64,000 bases of DNA from Micromonospora echinaurantiaca (lineage in GTDB: Bacteria; Actinomycetota; Actinomycetes; Mycobacteriales; Micromonosporaceae). The translations under genes and the position numbers were made by a program. The stretch is from contig NZ_LT607750.1 in the NCBI RefSeq assembly GCF_900090235.1, forward strand, positions 1,624,501 through 1,688,500, given 5' to 3'. This document shows, piece by piece, positions 45,117-53,074 of the stretch. The stretch's first letter is position 1, and every line of letters begins with the position of its first letter. The notes below the pieces were generated by a model. That model saw only the letters and a list, made by a program, of their open reading frames with translations, was not told the DNA's origin and did no database searches.

Positions 45117-45119
45117 GCC

Positions 45120-47825
45120 TCAGAGCATGTCCTCTTCCGTTACCGGCGCCTTCTGTAGAACTACTAGTCGCGCCAGTTCCGTACGGGAGCCGATGCCCAG
45201 CTTCGGATAGATCTTGTACAGGTGGTACTCGACCGTGCGCGGGCTCAGGATGAGCTGGGCGGCGATCTGCCTGCTCGACAACCCGTCGGCGACCAGGCCG
45301 GCGATACGCAGCTCCTGCGGGGTCAGGGCGTCGAGCACGGCCGGCGGTGGGGCCTGCCCGCTCTCGCCCGCCGCCCGCAGCTCACCCTGTGCGCGCCTCG
45401 CCCAGGGCCGCGCGCCCGCCCGCTCGAACGTCTCCCACGCCATTCGCAGGTGCGCCCGCGCCTCGCCCGGCCGCTGCGCCCGGCGCAGCCGCTCACCCAG
45501 CAGCAGCGCCGTCCTGGCCGCCTCGAACGAGTTGGTGTGCAGCCGCAACGCCTCGGCGAAGGCGTCCTCGGACGACTCGACCAGACCCCGGCAGCGGGCC
45601 AGCAGGGCGTGCGACTCGGGCGTCGCGGCGTGCGCCGACGCCCGCTGGTACGCCGCCAGCGCCGCCCGCGCACCCGCGTCGTCCCCCGCGCCCACGGCGG
45701 CCTCCACGCGATCCGGCGCCGTCCGCCACGTCACGACGGGATGCCCGACGCCCGGTCCCGCCGCGGCGAGGGCCGTGAAACGGTCGTGGGCCGCCGCGTG
45801 GCGTCCCAGGCACAGGTCGAGCAGCGCCAGCGCGTACGCGGCGACCCCGGCCCGCAGACCCACCCGATGCGGTACGGCGATGGCCAGCGCCTCGCGGGCC
45901 TGCCGTTCGCAGGTCTCCTCGTCGCCGCGCAGCGCCGCCAGCACCGCGAGGTTGGCCAGGTGCGCGGCCACGGTGTTCTCGTAACCGGCCTCGCGGGCCA
46001 GTTCCAGGCCCTCCTCGGAAACAGCCTGGCTGCTCGTCAGCCGCCCCGCCAGGCGCTCAGCCGTCGCGACGAACTCCAGTACGACCGGCAACTGCCCGGT
46101 CATCCCCGAAACCCGGCCCACCCGACCTGCCCGGTCGGCCATCTCGGCCGCCAGATCCGACTCACCCAGTTGGCTGGCCGCAGCCGCCGCCCACAGGTAC
46201 TCCGCCGCCTCCCGCAGCTCGTCGACACGGGCCAGCGCCCGCCGCAACAGGCTCGGCCCGGCAGCGTCGCCGCCCAGCGTCAGGCCGATCCCGGCCACCG
46301 TGTCCCGCAGGAATCCGGCGGGATGCGCGGCCGCCCGGCGACCGAGCTCGATGATGGCCGCCGTGTCGCCGACGTACGAGGCGGCCTCGGCGGCATCGGC
46401 CAGCATGTCCAGGCTGTCGCCGGCCGCCAGGATCCGCACGGCCTCGGCGGCGTTGCCGGAGTTCAGCTCGAACCGCCCCCGGACCTGGGCGATCTCCATG
46501 ACGAGGCCGGCATCCGCGCCGGCCAGGTCGCGGGCCTCGGCCAGCAGCGACTCCGCCTGCCCCGGACGGCCACCGAGCCAGGCCGCGACGGCGGCGTCCT
46601 TCAGGCGGGTGGCACGGGCGTACGGCTCGGGGGTCAGCTCGGCGGCCCGGGCCAGGGCGGTGGCGGCGGTGCCGTACCCACCGCGGTCGCGCGCCCGCTC
46701 CGCGGCGGCCACCAGTTCGGCGGCGACCCGCTCGTCCTGGCCCAGGGCGGCGCCGGCCAGGTGCCAGGCGCGGCGGTCACCGTCGGTGAGCTCCGCCAGT
46801 ACGGCGTGCGCCCGGCGGATCTCGGCGGGGCTGACCGCCTCGTACACCGCCGACCGGATGAGCGGATGGCGGAAGTGCACGCGGGTGCCCGAGAGCTCGA
46901 CCAGCCCGGCCTCCTCCAGCTCGGCCAGCGCTGCCCGCCCCGTCCCCGCCCTCGGGTCGTCTCCGGGCCGTGCGGCGCGCCGGGCGGACATCCGGTCGGC
47001 GGCGCGCAGCACCAGGTCGAGGCCGGCCTCCAGGGCGGCGACCAGAGCGAACAGCCGGGCAGCGGCGGACAACGCGGCCACCCGATCGCCGAACAGCCGG
47101 ACACCACCGGGCAGTGGGTCGGGCAGCGGTTCGCGGCCGGCGAGCTGCGCGGGCGTCAGGCGGGCGGCGATCTCACCCAACGCGAGCGGGTTCGCGCCGG
47201 TCAGCGTGACGAGTTCCCGCGCCACACCTGGCGACACCGCCCAGCGGGACGCCAGCATCTCGACCGCCGCGGCTGCGGGCAGGCCACGTACGTCCACCGT
47301 CACCGGCGCACCCTTGACGGGGGCGTCGCCCCGCACGGCGAACAGCATCGCGATCTTTTCGGTCCGCAGCCGCCTGGCGGCGAACAGCAGTGCGTCGGCC
47401 GATGCCCGGTCGACCCACTGGAAGTCGTCGACCACGCAGATCAACCCGTCCGGCGCGGCGGCTTCGGCCAGCAGCGAGAGCACGCCCGCGCCCAGCAGGT
47501 ACCGATCACCCGCGGTGCCGGCGGCGAGCCCCAGTGCCGCCCGCACAGCGTCGCGCTGGGGTTCGGGCAGCGCGTCGAGCGAGCCGGTCACCGGCCACAG
47601 CACCTGGTGCAGCGCTGCGAACGCGAGGTCGGACTCGGCCTTGACGCCGGTGGTCCGCAGCAGGCGCATCGCGCCGCCGCGTGCGGCCGCCGCCTCGAGC
47701 AGGACCGTCTTGCCCACGCCCGCCTCGCCCCGCAACACCACCGCACCGCCGATGCCGGCGCGCGCCCGTGCGATCACCTCGTCGAGTTCGCCGATTTCCG
47801 TGGATCTGCCGTACAGCACGGTCAC
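45120..47825 (-). CDS. LAL-type LuxR regulator (AAA ATPase, TPR-like, LuxR HTH)
   Basis: The 901-aa MalT-like regulator has an N-terminal ATPase with Walker A LRGEAGVGKTVLLEAAA, Walker B LICVVDDFQWVDRASADAL and an extended helical repeat region. The C-terminal LuxR HTH reads LTPQELRIAGLVADGLSSRQIAAQLILSPRTVEYHLYKIYPKLGIGSR. Such pathway activators often control antibiotic gene clusters or sugar use. GTG 47825 lacks a good Shine-Dalgarno. It sits at the head of an operon with the RdmC-like hydrolase. Confidence 0.93.
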   Translation of the reverse strand: MTVLYGRSTEIGELDEVIARARAGIGGAVVLRGEAGVGKTVLLEAAAARGGAMRLLRTTGVKAESDLAFAALHQVLWPVTGSLDALPEPQRDAVRAALGLAAGTAGDRYLLGAGVLSLLAEAAAPDGLICVVDDFQWVDRASADALLFAARRLRTEKIAMLFAVRGDAPVKGAPVTVDVRGLPAAAAVEMLASRWAVSPGVARELVTLTGANPLALGEIAARLTPAQLAGREPLPDPLPGGVRLFGDRVAALSAAARLFALVAALEAGLDLVLRAADRMSARRAARPGDDPRAGTGRAALAELEEAGLVELSGTRVHFRHPLIRSAVYEAVSPAEIRRAHAVLAELTDGDRRAWHLAGAALGQDERVAAELVAAAERARDRGGYGTAATALARAAELTPEPYARATRLKDAAVAAWLGGRPGQAESLLAEARDLAGADAGLVMEIAQVRGRFELNSGNAAEAVRILAAGDSLDMLADAAEAASYVGDTAAIIELGRRAAAHPAGFLRDTVAGIGLTLGGDAAGPSLLRRALARVDELREAAEYLWAAAAASQLGESDLAAEMADRAGRVGRVSGMTGQLPVVLEFVATAERLAGRLTSSQAVSEEGLELAREAGYENTVAAHLANLAVLAALRGDEETCERQAREALAIAVPHRVGLRAGVAAYALALLDLCLGRHAAAHDRFTALAAAGPGVGHPVVTWRTAPDRVEAAVGAGDDAGARAALAAYQRASAHAATPESHALLARCRGLVESSEDAFAEALRLHTNSFEAARTALLLGERLRRAQRPGEARAHLRMAWETFERAGARPWARRAQGELRAAGESGQAPPPAVLDALTPQELRIAGLVADGLSSRQIAAQLILSPRTVEYHLYKIYPKLGIGSRTELARLVVLQKAPVTEEDML

Positions 47826-47849
47826 CGACTCTAGGAGACCACCGGGCTG

Positions 47850-47888
47850 AGCCGGGCCGCGGCCGGTTCGGCCGGCGCCGGCCCGGCT
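47850..47888. terminator. Large GC hairpin between LAL gene and cassette 2
   Basis: Outer arms AGCCGGGCC (47850-47858) and GGCCCGGCT (47880-47888) are perfect complements, with an inner GCGGCCGG/GGCCGGCGC extension. It follows the MauE gene stop on its reading strand and would end cassette 2 transcription before the LAL gene. Confidence 0.6.
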
Positions 47889-47917
47889 GGTTCAGCGGGC
47901 GCTGCCGAGGACGGGGA

Positions 47918-48508
47918 TCACGAGGATGTCCGGCCGCCCCGGCGGGAGGCGCCCCGATCGGCCGCGCCGGGTGGCGCGGCGACGGGCAGGAACAGGGCGG
48001 CGAGATCGTCGAGGCGGACGACGACCAGCGCGCCCACCAGGCCCAGCGGAACGGCCAGTACCGCCGTCCCGACCGTCACCCCCGGGTCGCCGAGCGAGGC
48101 GTACGCGCCGATCCCGGCGGCGACCGTCAGCACCACGTTGCGCACGAGATGGCGCCGACCGAACGGCGCCGCCGCGGCTTCCCCGAAGCACCGGCAGGAC
48201 ACCGCCACCCCACGGTGCAGGACCACCGCGACCGCCACCGTGAACGCCGCCGACAGCGCCGTCGCCACCGCGAACCCGGCAGTGGCCACCGCGGCGGCGG
48301 GGAGCGGCACCAGCAGCAGGGGCACCGCCGCCTCGGCGACCGTCACCGCCCCCGCTACCGGGACGACCAGCCGCGCCGGCAGCAGATCCATGGCCCGCAG
48401 CGAGTCGGCGAACGCCCCGAACGCACGCCGCCCGCGGAGTTTGCTGGCGGCCGACGCCAGGAAGACCAGCGCGAGCAGACACCGGCTGAACACGAACAGG
48501 TACGACAT
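47918..48508 (-). CDS. MauE/DoxX-type redox membrane protein, cassette 2
   Basis: The 196-aa, four-helix protein is homologous to the cassette 1 MauE. The diagnostic VSCRCFGE carries Cys105 and Cys107, followed by the same GRRHLVRN (cassette 1: GRHHVWRN). ATG 48508 lies behind GAGGAG; a longer frame reaching 48610 is proline-rich and unlikely to be coding. The C-terminus has an extra Gly/Arg-rich tail of about 25 residues. It would reoxidise the TlpA-like partner during folding of the Cys8 peptide. It is divergent from the S26 gene. Confidence 0.85.
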   Translation of the reverse strand: MSYLFVFSRCLLALVFLASAASKLRGRRAFGAFADSLRAMDLLPARLVVPVAGAVTVAEAAVPLLLVPLPAAAVATAGFAVATALSAAFTVAVAVVLHRGVAVSCRCFGEAAAAPFGRRHLVRNVVLTVAAGIGAYASLGDPGVTVGTAVLAVPLGLVGALVVVRLDDLAALFLPVAAPPGAADRGASRRGGRTSS

Positions 48509-48656
48509 GCGTCTGGGTCTCCTCTCATCGCTCGCCGGCGGCGGGCGAGGCCACCGGATCCGGCACCGGCTGGCGCGGGTCGGCGGCGTCCACGCGGCAC
48601 GGGCAGTCACCCATCGGCCGGTCCTGCCCCCGCTGTCGCTCCGCTACCGTGGTGCG

Positions 48657-49109
48657 GTGGATCGATCCGTTCTGTTGCTCGCCGTCGGCTGCGTCGTGGC
48701 GCTCGGGGTCGCCGTGCTGGTTGCCCGTGCCCTGCTCCAGGTGGTCGGGGTCAACGGCGACAGCATGACCCCGACGTACCGGGAGGGTGACCAGCTCCTC
48801 GTGCTCCGGCGGGGATTCCGCCGGCGGCTGCGGGTCGGTGCCGTCGTCGTCTGCCTGCCGCCACCCGGCATCAGGATCAAGGCGGGTGACGTCGACGCCG
48901 CCACCCAGTTGATGGTCAAGCGGGTGGCGGCGCTGCCGGCAGGGCAGATCTACGTCCTCGGTGACGCGCCGCGGCACAGTCTCGACTCGCGGGCCTTCGG
49001 CGCGCTCCCGCCGGAGCTGGTGCGGGGCGTGGTCATCCGACGGCTGCGGGCCGCGCTGGGCTCATCCCGCGGCGGGCACGACGTCGCGCCTCGGGGACAG
49101 GTCGGGTAG
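48657..49109 (+). CDS. Membrane-anchored S26 signal peptidase, cassette 2
   Basis: The 150-aa protease has an N-terminal membrane anchor (LLLAVGCVVALGVAVLVA, residues 6-23), catalytic Ser36 in GDSMTPTY, Lys88 in LMVKRVAAL and the box GDAPRHSLDSRAFG. GTG 48657 has TACCGT 6 nt upstream, suggesting a leaderless mRNA. It is the only cassette gene besides the SARP on the + strand and overlaps the convergent TlpA-like gene by 48 bp. By analogy with cassette 1 it would cut the Cys8 precursor after Ala-Ser-Ala. Confidence 0.85.
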   Translation: MDRSVLLLAVGCVVALGVAVLVARALLQVVGVNGDSMTPTYREGDQLLVLRRGFRRRLRVGAVVVCLPPPGIRIKAGDVDAATQLMVKRVAALPAGQIYVLGDAPRHSLDSRAFGALPPELVRGVVIRRLRAALGSSRGGHDVAPRGQVG

Positions 49110-49649
49110 CTGGCTGGCGTTGTTGCTGACGCCCGCCACCCGGCCGTCCGTGTCGACCAGGTAGAACGCGGGGAACGCGGCGACCTGGAAGGCCGACTGG
49201 AGCGCCCCGTCGAGCGGCTCGTGGACGATCGCCGCCCGACTGTCGAGCACGCCCAACGCCGTCACCAGCTCGGCGCGCTCGCTGTCCTCGCGCTCCGGCG
49301 CCGGGCGCAGCCGGGTGAGCACGACGAGCACGGCCATCGGGGAGTCGAGCGCTTCGGCGAGCGCCGACCGCGCCGCGGGAAGTTGCTCCTGGCATCCGGA
49401 ACAGTCGGGGGCGAGGAACGCCACCAGGCCGCCGGAGGCACGCAGCGAGGCGATGGACACCACGTCCCCGCCGGCGGTCGGGGCGGTGAAGTCCGGCACC
49501 TGCGCGCCGACCGGGAGGGTCACCGGTGGGCGGGCGCGGGCCAGCTCCTGGGTGTGCTCGCGCAGTTTCCGGATGACGCCGAAGGTGAGTAACAGGTTCA
49601 GCAGCGCGAGGACGGCGAGGACGACGAGGGCGGCGACGACTACGGGCAT
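49062..49649 (-). CDS. TlpA/MauD-like membrane-anchored thioredoxin, cassette 2
   Basis: The 195-aa protein starts at ATG 49649 behind AGGAG (an upstream ATG at 49676 has none). Its anchor is VVVAALVVLAVLALLNLLLTFGVIRKLREH. The thioredoxin-like domain (about 45-180) has the redox motif Cys83-Ser-Gly-Cys86 (APDCSGCQEQL), FQVAAFPAFYLVD with the cis-Pro loop, and VPDFTAPTAGG typical of TlpA/ResA. It follows the Cys8 peptide gene, separated by a strong hairpin. The active-site pair differs from cassette 1 (CPPC), implying a different redox potential. Confidence 0.88.
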   Translation of the reverse strand: MPVVVAALVVLAVLALLNLLLTFGVIRKLREHTQELARARPPVTLPVGAQVPDFTAPTAGGDVVSIASLRASGGLVAFLAPDCSGCQEQLPAARSALAEALDSPMAVLVVLTRLRPAPEREDSERAELVTALGVLDSRAAIVHEPLDGALQSAFQVAAFPAFYLVDTDGRVAGVSNNASQLPDLSPRRDVVPAAG

Positions 49650-49680
49650 GGGTTCGCTCCTGACGGGAATGGGCACCAGC

Positions 49681-49714
49681 GCGTCGCGGCCGGGGGCTCA
49701 CCCGGCCGCGACGC
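49681..49714 (-). terminator. Perfect hairpin between precursor peptide and TlpA gene, cassette 2
   Basis: GCGTCGCGGCCGGG (49681-49694) and its exact complement (49701-49714) form a 14-bp stem with a 6-nt loop, 15 nt after the peptide stop. It mirrors the hairpin in cassette 1 at the same place. Confidence 0.78.
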
Positions 49715-49729
49715 TCTCACGGGCGTTGC

Positions 49730-49915
49730 TCAGCAGTCCGAACCCCACCAGCACTCGCACCAGCTGTTGCAGGTGCGCCACTTGAACCGGGTGTAGGTGA
49801 ACCGGCAGCACATCGGGGTGTTGGTGCAGGACGGCTGGCAGACGGCCGACGCGGTGGTCTTGGGCAGCATCAGTGCCAAGAACCGGTCCGCCAGTGCGCC
49901 GACGCGACGGGTCAT
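49730..49915 (-). CDS. Cys8 precursor peptide (61 aa), cassette 2
   Basis: ATG 49915 lies behind GGAGGG. The leader (residues 1-24 or 25, MTRRVGALADRFLALMLPKT, then TASA) is a short cationic amphipathic helix ending in Ala-Ser-Ala, one residue before the first Cys. The core has eight cysteines at 26, 30, 36, 37, 49, 53, 55 and 61, again with Cys as the last residue. It is rich in aromatics and Arg/Thr (CCRFTYTRFKWRTCNSWCECWW). Cys spacing differs from cassette 1, so the two fold families are related in design rather than in sequence. A cationic, Trp-rich, disulfide-rich peptide is compatible with membrane or antimicrobial activity, which is inference only. Confidence 0.85.
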   Translation of the reverse strand: MTRRVGALADRFLALMLPKTTASAVCQPSCTNTPMCCRFTYTRFKWRTCNSWCECWWGSDC

Positions 49916-49949
49916 GTGTCCCTCCAATCGTGATCTAGACTGATGGTGG

Positions 49950-49995
49950 ACGATAGGTGGACCTCCTACACGGCGACCTACAGCGCGGATACAAC
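49950..49995 (-). promoter_or_regulatory. SARP-type promoter of cassette 2 peptide: three TGTA-core heptads, 11/12-bp spacing
   Basis: On the peptide's strand the heptads are GTTGTAT (49995-49989), GCTGTAG (49984-49978) and CGTGTAG (49972-49966), stepping 11 then 12 bp. Ten nt after the last lies TATCGT (49955-49950), a good -10. The region also separates the peptide from the divergent SARP gene, so autoregulation is possible. Confidence 0.65.
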
Positions 49996-50077
49996 CGTTA
50001 CGCGCCAAGCGTTGCGGGCCCTCGTACCTCGTTCCCAGGGTGCTGGCCGTGGTGGTCCCGACCAGAGCCGAGGTGCC

Positions 50078-53074
50078 TTGAGCCTGCGATTCCAGCTGCT
50101 CGGTCCACTCCGGATCATCGCCGCCGGTCGCGCTGTCCCGGTCGGCCCGCAGAAGCAGCGGGCGATGCTGGCCGCCCTGTTGCTGTCGGCCAACGAGCGG
50201 GTGTCGCTGGACCGCCTCGTCGGCGAGCTGTGGGACCAGCCGCCCCACTCGGCCGTGGCGAACCTGCGCACCTACGCCAGCGGGCTGCGCCGGTTGCTGA
50301 GCGAGCTGGACGCCCCGCCCGGCGGCGGCGACCGGTTGACCGCCGGCGTCGCCGGATACCAGCTGCGGATCGAGCCGGAAGAGCTGGACCTGCACCGCTT
50401 CCAGGCCGCGGTCGAGCGCGGCCGCACGGCCCTCGCCCGCGGCGATCACGCCGGCGCCACGGCGCACCTCCGGGAGGCGCTGGACCTGTGGCGGGGCCGA
50501 CCGGCCGAGGACGTACGCCCCGGGCCGGAACTCGATGCCCGGATCACCCTGCTCGAGGAGCAGCACCTGTCGCTGGTCGAGGACCTGATCCAGGCGCGTC
50601 TCGCGCTCGGCGAGCACGCCTCGGTGACCGGCGAGCTGCGGCTGCTGATCACCGCCCACCCGTACCGGGAGCGGCTGCGCCACCAGCTCATGCTGGCGCT
50701 GTACCGGTCCGGCGACGCGCCGGCGGCCCTCGCGGCGTACGCGGAGACCCGTGCGGTCCTCGCCGATCAGCTCGGCCTCGAACCCGGCACGGACCTGACC
50801 CGGCTGCACCAGGCCATCCTGCGACGGGCACCCGAACTGTCCACGCCCGACGCCGCTGCGGAACCGGTCGGCCCGCGACCGGCTGCCGCGCCGAATGACC
50901 CGCCCGGCCCAGCCGAACCGCCGCGTCAGCTGCCGCCGGACGCCGCGGCCTTCGTCGGCCGGGTCGACGAACTCCAGGCCATCGAGCGGGCCTGCACGGC
51001 CACGAACGGGTCGCGGACCGGCCCGGCGGTGGTCGTGCTGCACGGTCCGGGCGGGATGGGCAAGACCACCCTGGCGGTACGCGCCGCGCACCGGCTCGCG
51101 CGCCACTATCCCGACGGGCAGCTCTACCTCGAACTGCAGGGCGGGGCACCGGGCATGGCCAGTGTCGAACCGCTGTCGGCGCTCGGTCGGCTGCTGCGCG
51201 CGCTCGGCGTGCCGGCCCGGGACGTTCCGCTCGAACTGGCCGAGGCGGCCGCGCGGTTCCGGTCGGAGACCGCTGCCCGGAGGCTGCTCATCGTCCTGGA
51301 CGGCGCGGCCGGCGCGCAGCAGATCCGGCCGCTGCTCCCGGCTGGCCGGGACTGCGCGGTCCTCATCACCAGCCGCCGGCCGACGGGCACCCTCGACGCG
51401 GTCCGGCTCCGGCTGGACCGGCTCAGCGACGCCGAGGCGCGCCAGCTCCTCGACACCCTCTGCGGCGACGGGCGGGGAGCGGCCGACCCCGCCGCGGCGG
51501 ACCGCCTGGCGATGCTGTGCGACGGTCACCCGCTGGCGTTGCGCATCGCCGGGGCCCGGCTCGCGGCCCGCCCCGACTGGTCCGTCGCGGTGCTCGCGGA
51601 CCGGTTGGACAACGAGCGGGAACGCCTCGACGAACTGCGCGCGGACGACCTCGCCATCCGGTCCAGCTTCTGGAACACCTACCGGCAGCTGCTCGACAGC
51701 GCCGATCCGGACGACCGCACGGCGGCGGCCGCCTTCCGGTCGCTGTCGCTGCTGCGGGTGCCGGAGATACCGGCGCCGCTCGCCGCGGTCACCATCGGTG
51801 TCCCGGAACGCCGTGCGCTGACGCTGCTGGACCGGCTCACCGAGACGCACCTGCTGGACGCGGTCGGGCCGACCCGGTTCCGGTTCCACGACCTCCTCCG
51901 GCTCTACGGTGCGGAGCTGGCCGAGGAGACCGATCCGGCCGCGGAGCGCGAACGGGCGGCACTCCGCGGGCTGTCCGCGTACCTGACCACGGTGCTGCGC
52001 GCCGGCCAGCTGTTGCGTCCGCAGCGGGCGGCCGAACTCGCCACCGGGCCCACCGTCGTCGAGCTGGCCACCGTCGACGACGCCGTACGCTGGGTCGACG
52101 CCGAGCTGGCCGGGATCATCGCGGCCGCACGCCAGGCCTGCGACGCGGCCCCCCGGTTGAGCCGGCTGTGTGTGGAGGCGATCCCGTCGGTGGCCGGGTG
52201 GCTGCAGAAGCGCAACCGGTGGGCGGAGGCCGACGCCCTGGTCGCCGTCTGCGAGCAGGCGGCGACGCGCACCGACGACGGTGCCGCCCGGGCCACGGTG
52301 CTCGCGCTGCGGGCGACCCTGCACTGGCGTGCCGGATCCCTGGAGGCCGCGTGCGGGGCGCTGGAGTCGGCGCTGGAGTTGTGGCGCCGGCTGGGCGATC
52401 GCGAAGGCGAGGGGCGGGCGCTGCAGAACCTCGGCTGGTTCCACCACCGTACGGGCTCCGCACGCCGGGCGGCTGACCTCGTCCGGGCGGCGGTCCGGCT
52501 GCTCGCCACCGCGAACCCGGTGTGGCTGGCGATGGCGCTGCACAACCTCGCCGAGATCGAGTTCGAGCTGGGCAACTTCCCGGCGGCCGGCGAACACCTC
52601 ACCCGCTGCCTGGTGATGCGGCGCGAGCACGACGACGCCGTCGGCGAGGCGATGACGCTGGTCGCTCTGGGCCGGACGCACAGCCAACTCGGGCGGCACC
52701 CGGACGCGCTGAGGGCACTCACCGCCGGCCTTCGGCTGTGCCGGCGGACCGGCAACCGGGAGGACGAGTGGGAGGCGCTGCTCAGCCGCTCGGAGGTGCA
52801 CCTTCGGATCGGTGACGTGGCGCTGGCCCACCGTGACGGGGAGGAGGCGCTGAGCCTGGCCCGGGCGGTCGGCGACCGGTACGGCGAGGCGGCCGCGCTG
52901 CGGCAGCTCGGCCGGGTGCGGGAACGCCGCGGCGAGCGCGCCGCGGCCGACGGCTACGCGCGGCAGGCCAACCGGATCTTCGCCGACCTGCCGGGCCGGC
53001 GGGACGGCGTGCTCGAAACGTTCCTGGCCCGCGCGGATCAGTCCGCCGGCGTGCCCACCTCGGCCGGCAGGTAG
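50078..53074 (+). CDS. AfsR/SARP-family regulator (winged helix-BTAD-NB-ARC-TPR), cassette 2
   Basis: The 998-aa activator starts at TTG 50078 (MSLRFQLLGPLRI), preceded by GAGG; the longer frame to 49943 would run through the divergent promoter. A winged helix spans 1-100 and BTAD 105-255. NB-ARC has Walker A LHGPGGMGKTTLAVRAA near residue 322 and RLLIVLDGAAGA. TPR helices fill the C-terminal third (EGRALQNLGWFHHRTGSARRA, EAMTLVALGRTHSQLGRHPDALRAL). It is divergent from the Cys8 peptide gene and shares an operator-like array with it. Its 3' end overlaps the convergent ABC exporter gene by 37 bp. Confidence 0.92.
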   Translation: MSLRFQLLGPLRIIAAGRAVPVGPQKQRAMLAALLLSANERVSLDRLVGELWDQPPHSAVANLRTYASGLRRLLSELDAPPGGGDRLTAGVAGYQLRIEPEELDLHRFQAAVERGRTALARGDHAGATAHLREALDLWRGRPAEDVRPGPELDARITLLEEQHLSLVEDLIQARLALGEHASVTGELRLLITAHPYRERLRHQLMLALYRSGDAPAALAAYAETRAVLADQLGLEPGTDLTRLHQAILRRAPELSTPDAAAEPVGPRPAAAPNDPPGPAEPPRQLPPDAAAFVGRVDELQAIERACTATNGSRTGPAVVVLHGPGGMGKTTLAVRAAHRLARHYPDGQLYLELQGGAPGMASVEPLSALGRLLRALGVPARDVPLELAEAAARFRSETAARRLLIVLDGAAGAQQIRPLLPAGRDCAVLITSRRPTGTLDAVRLRLDRLSDAEARQLLDTLCGDGRGAADPAAADRLAMLCDGHPLALRIAGARLAARPDWSVAVLADRLDNERERLDELRADDLAIRSSFWNTYRQLLDSADPDDRTAAAAFRSLSLLRVPEIPAPLAAVTIGVPERRALTLLDRLTETHLLDAVGPTRFRFHDLLRLYGAELAEETDPAAERERAALRGLSAYLTTVLRAGQLLRPQRAAELATGPTVVELATVDDAVRWVDAELAGIIAAARQACDAAPRLSRLCVEAIPSVAGWLQKRNRWAEADALVAVCEQAATRTDDGAARATVLALRATLHWRAGSLEAACGALESALELWRRLGDREGEGRALQNLGWFHHRTGSARRAADLVRAAVRLLATANPVWLAMALHNLAEIEFELGNFPAAGEHLTRCLVMRREHDDAVGEAMTLVALGRTHSQLGRHPDALRALTAGLRLCRRTGNREDEWEALLSRSEVHLRIGDVALAHRDGEEALSLARAVGDRYGEAAALRQLGRVRERRGERAAADGYARQANRIFADLPGRRDGVLETFLARADQSAGVPTSAGR

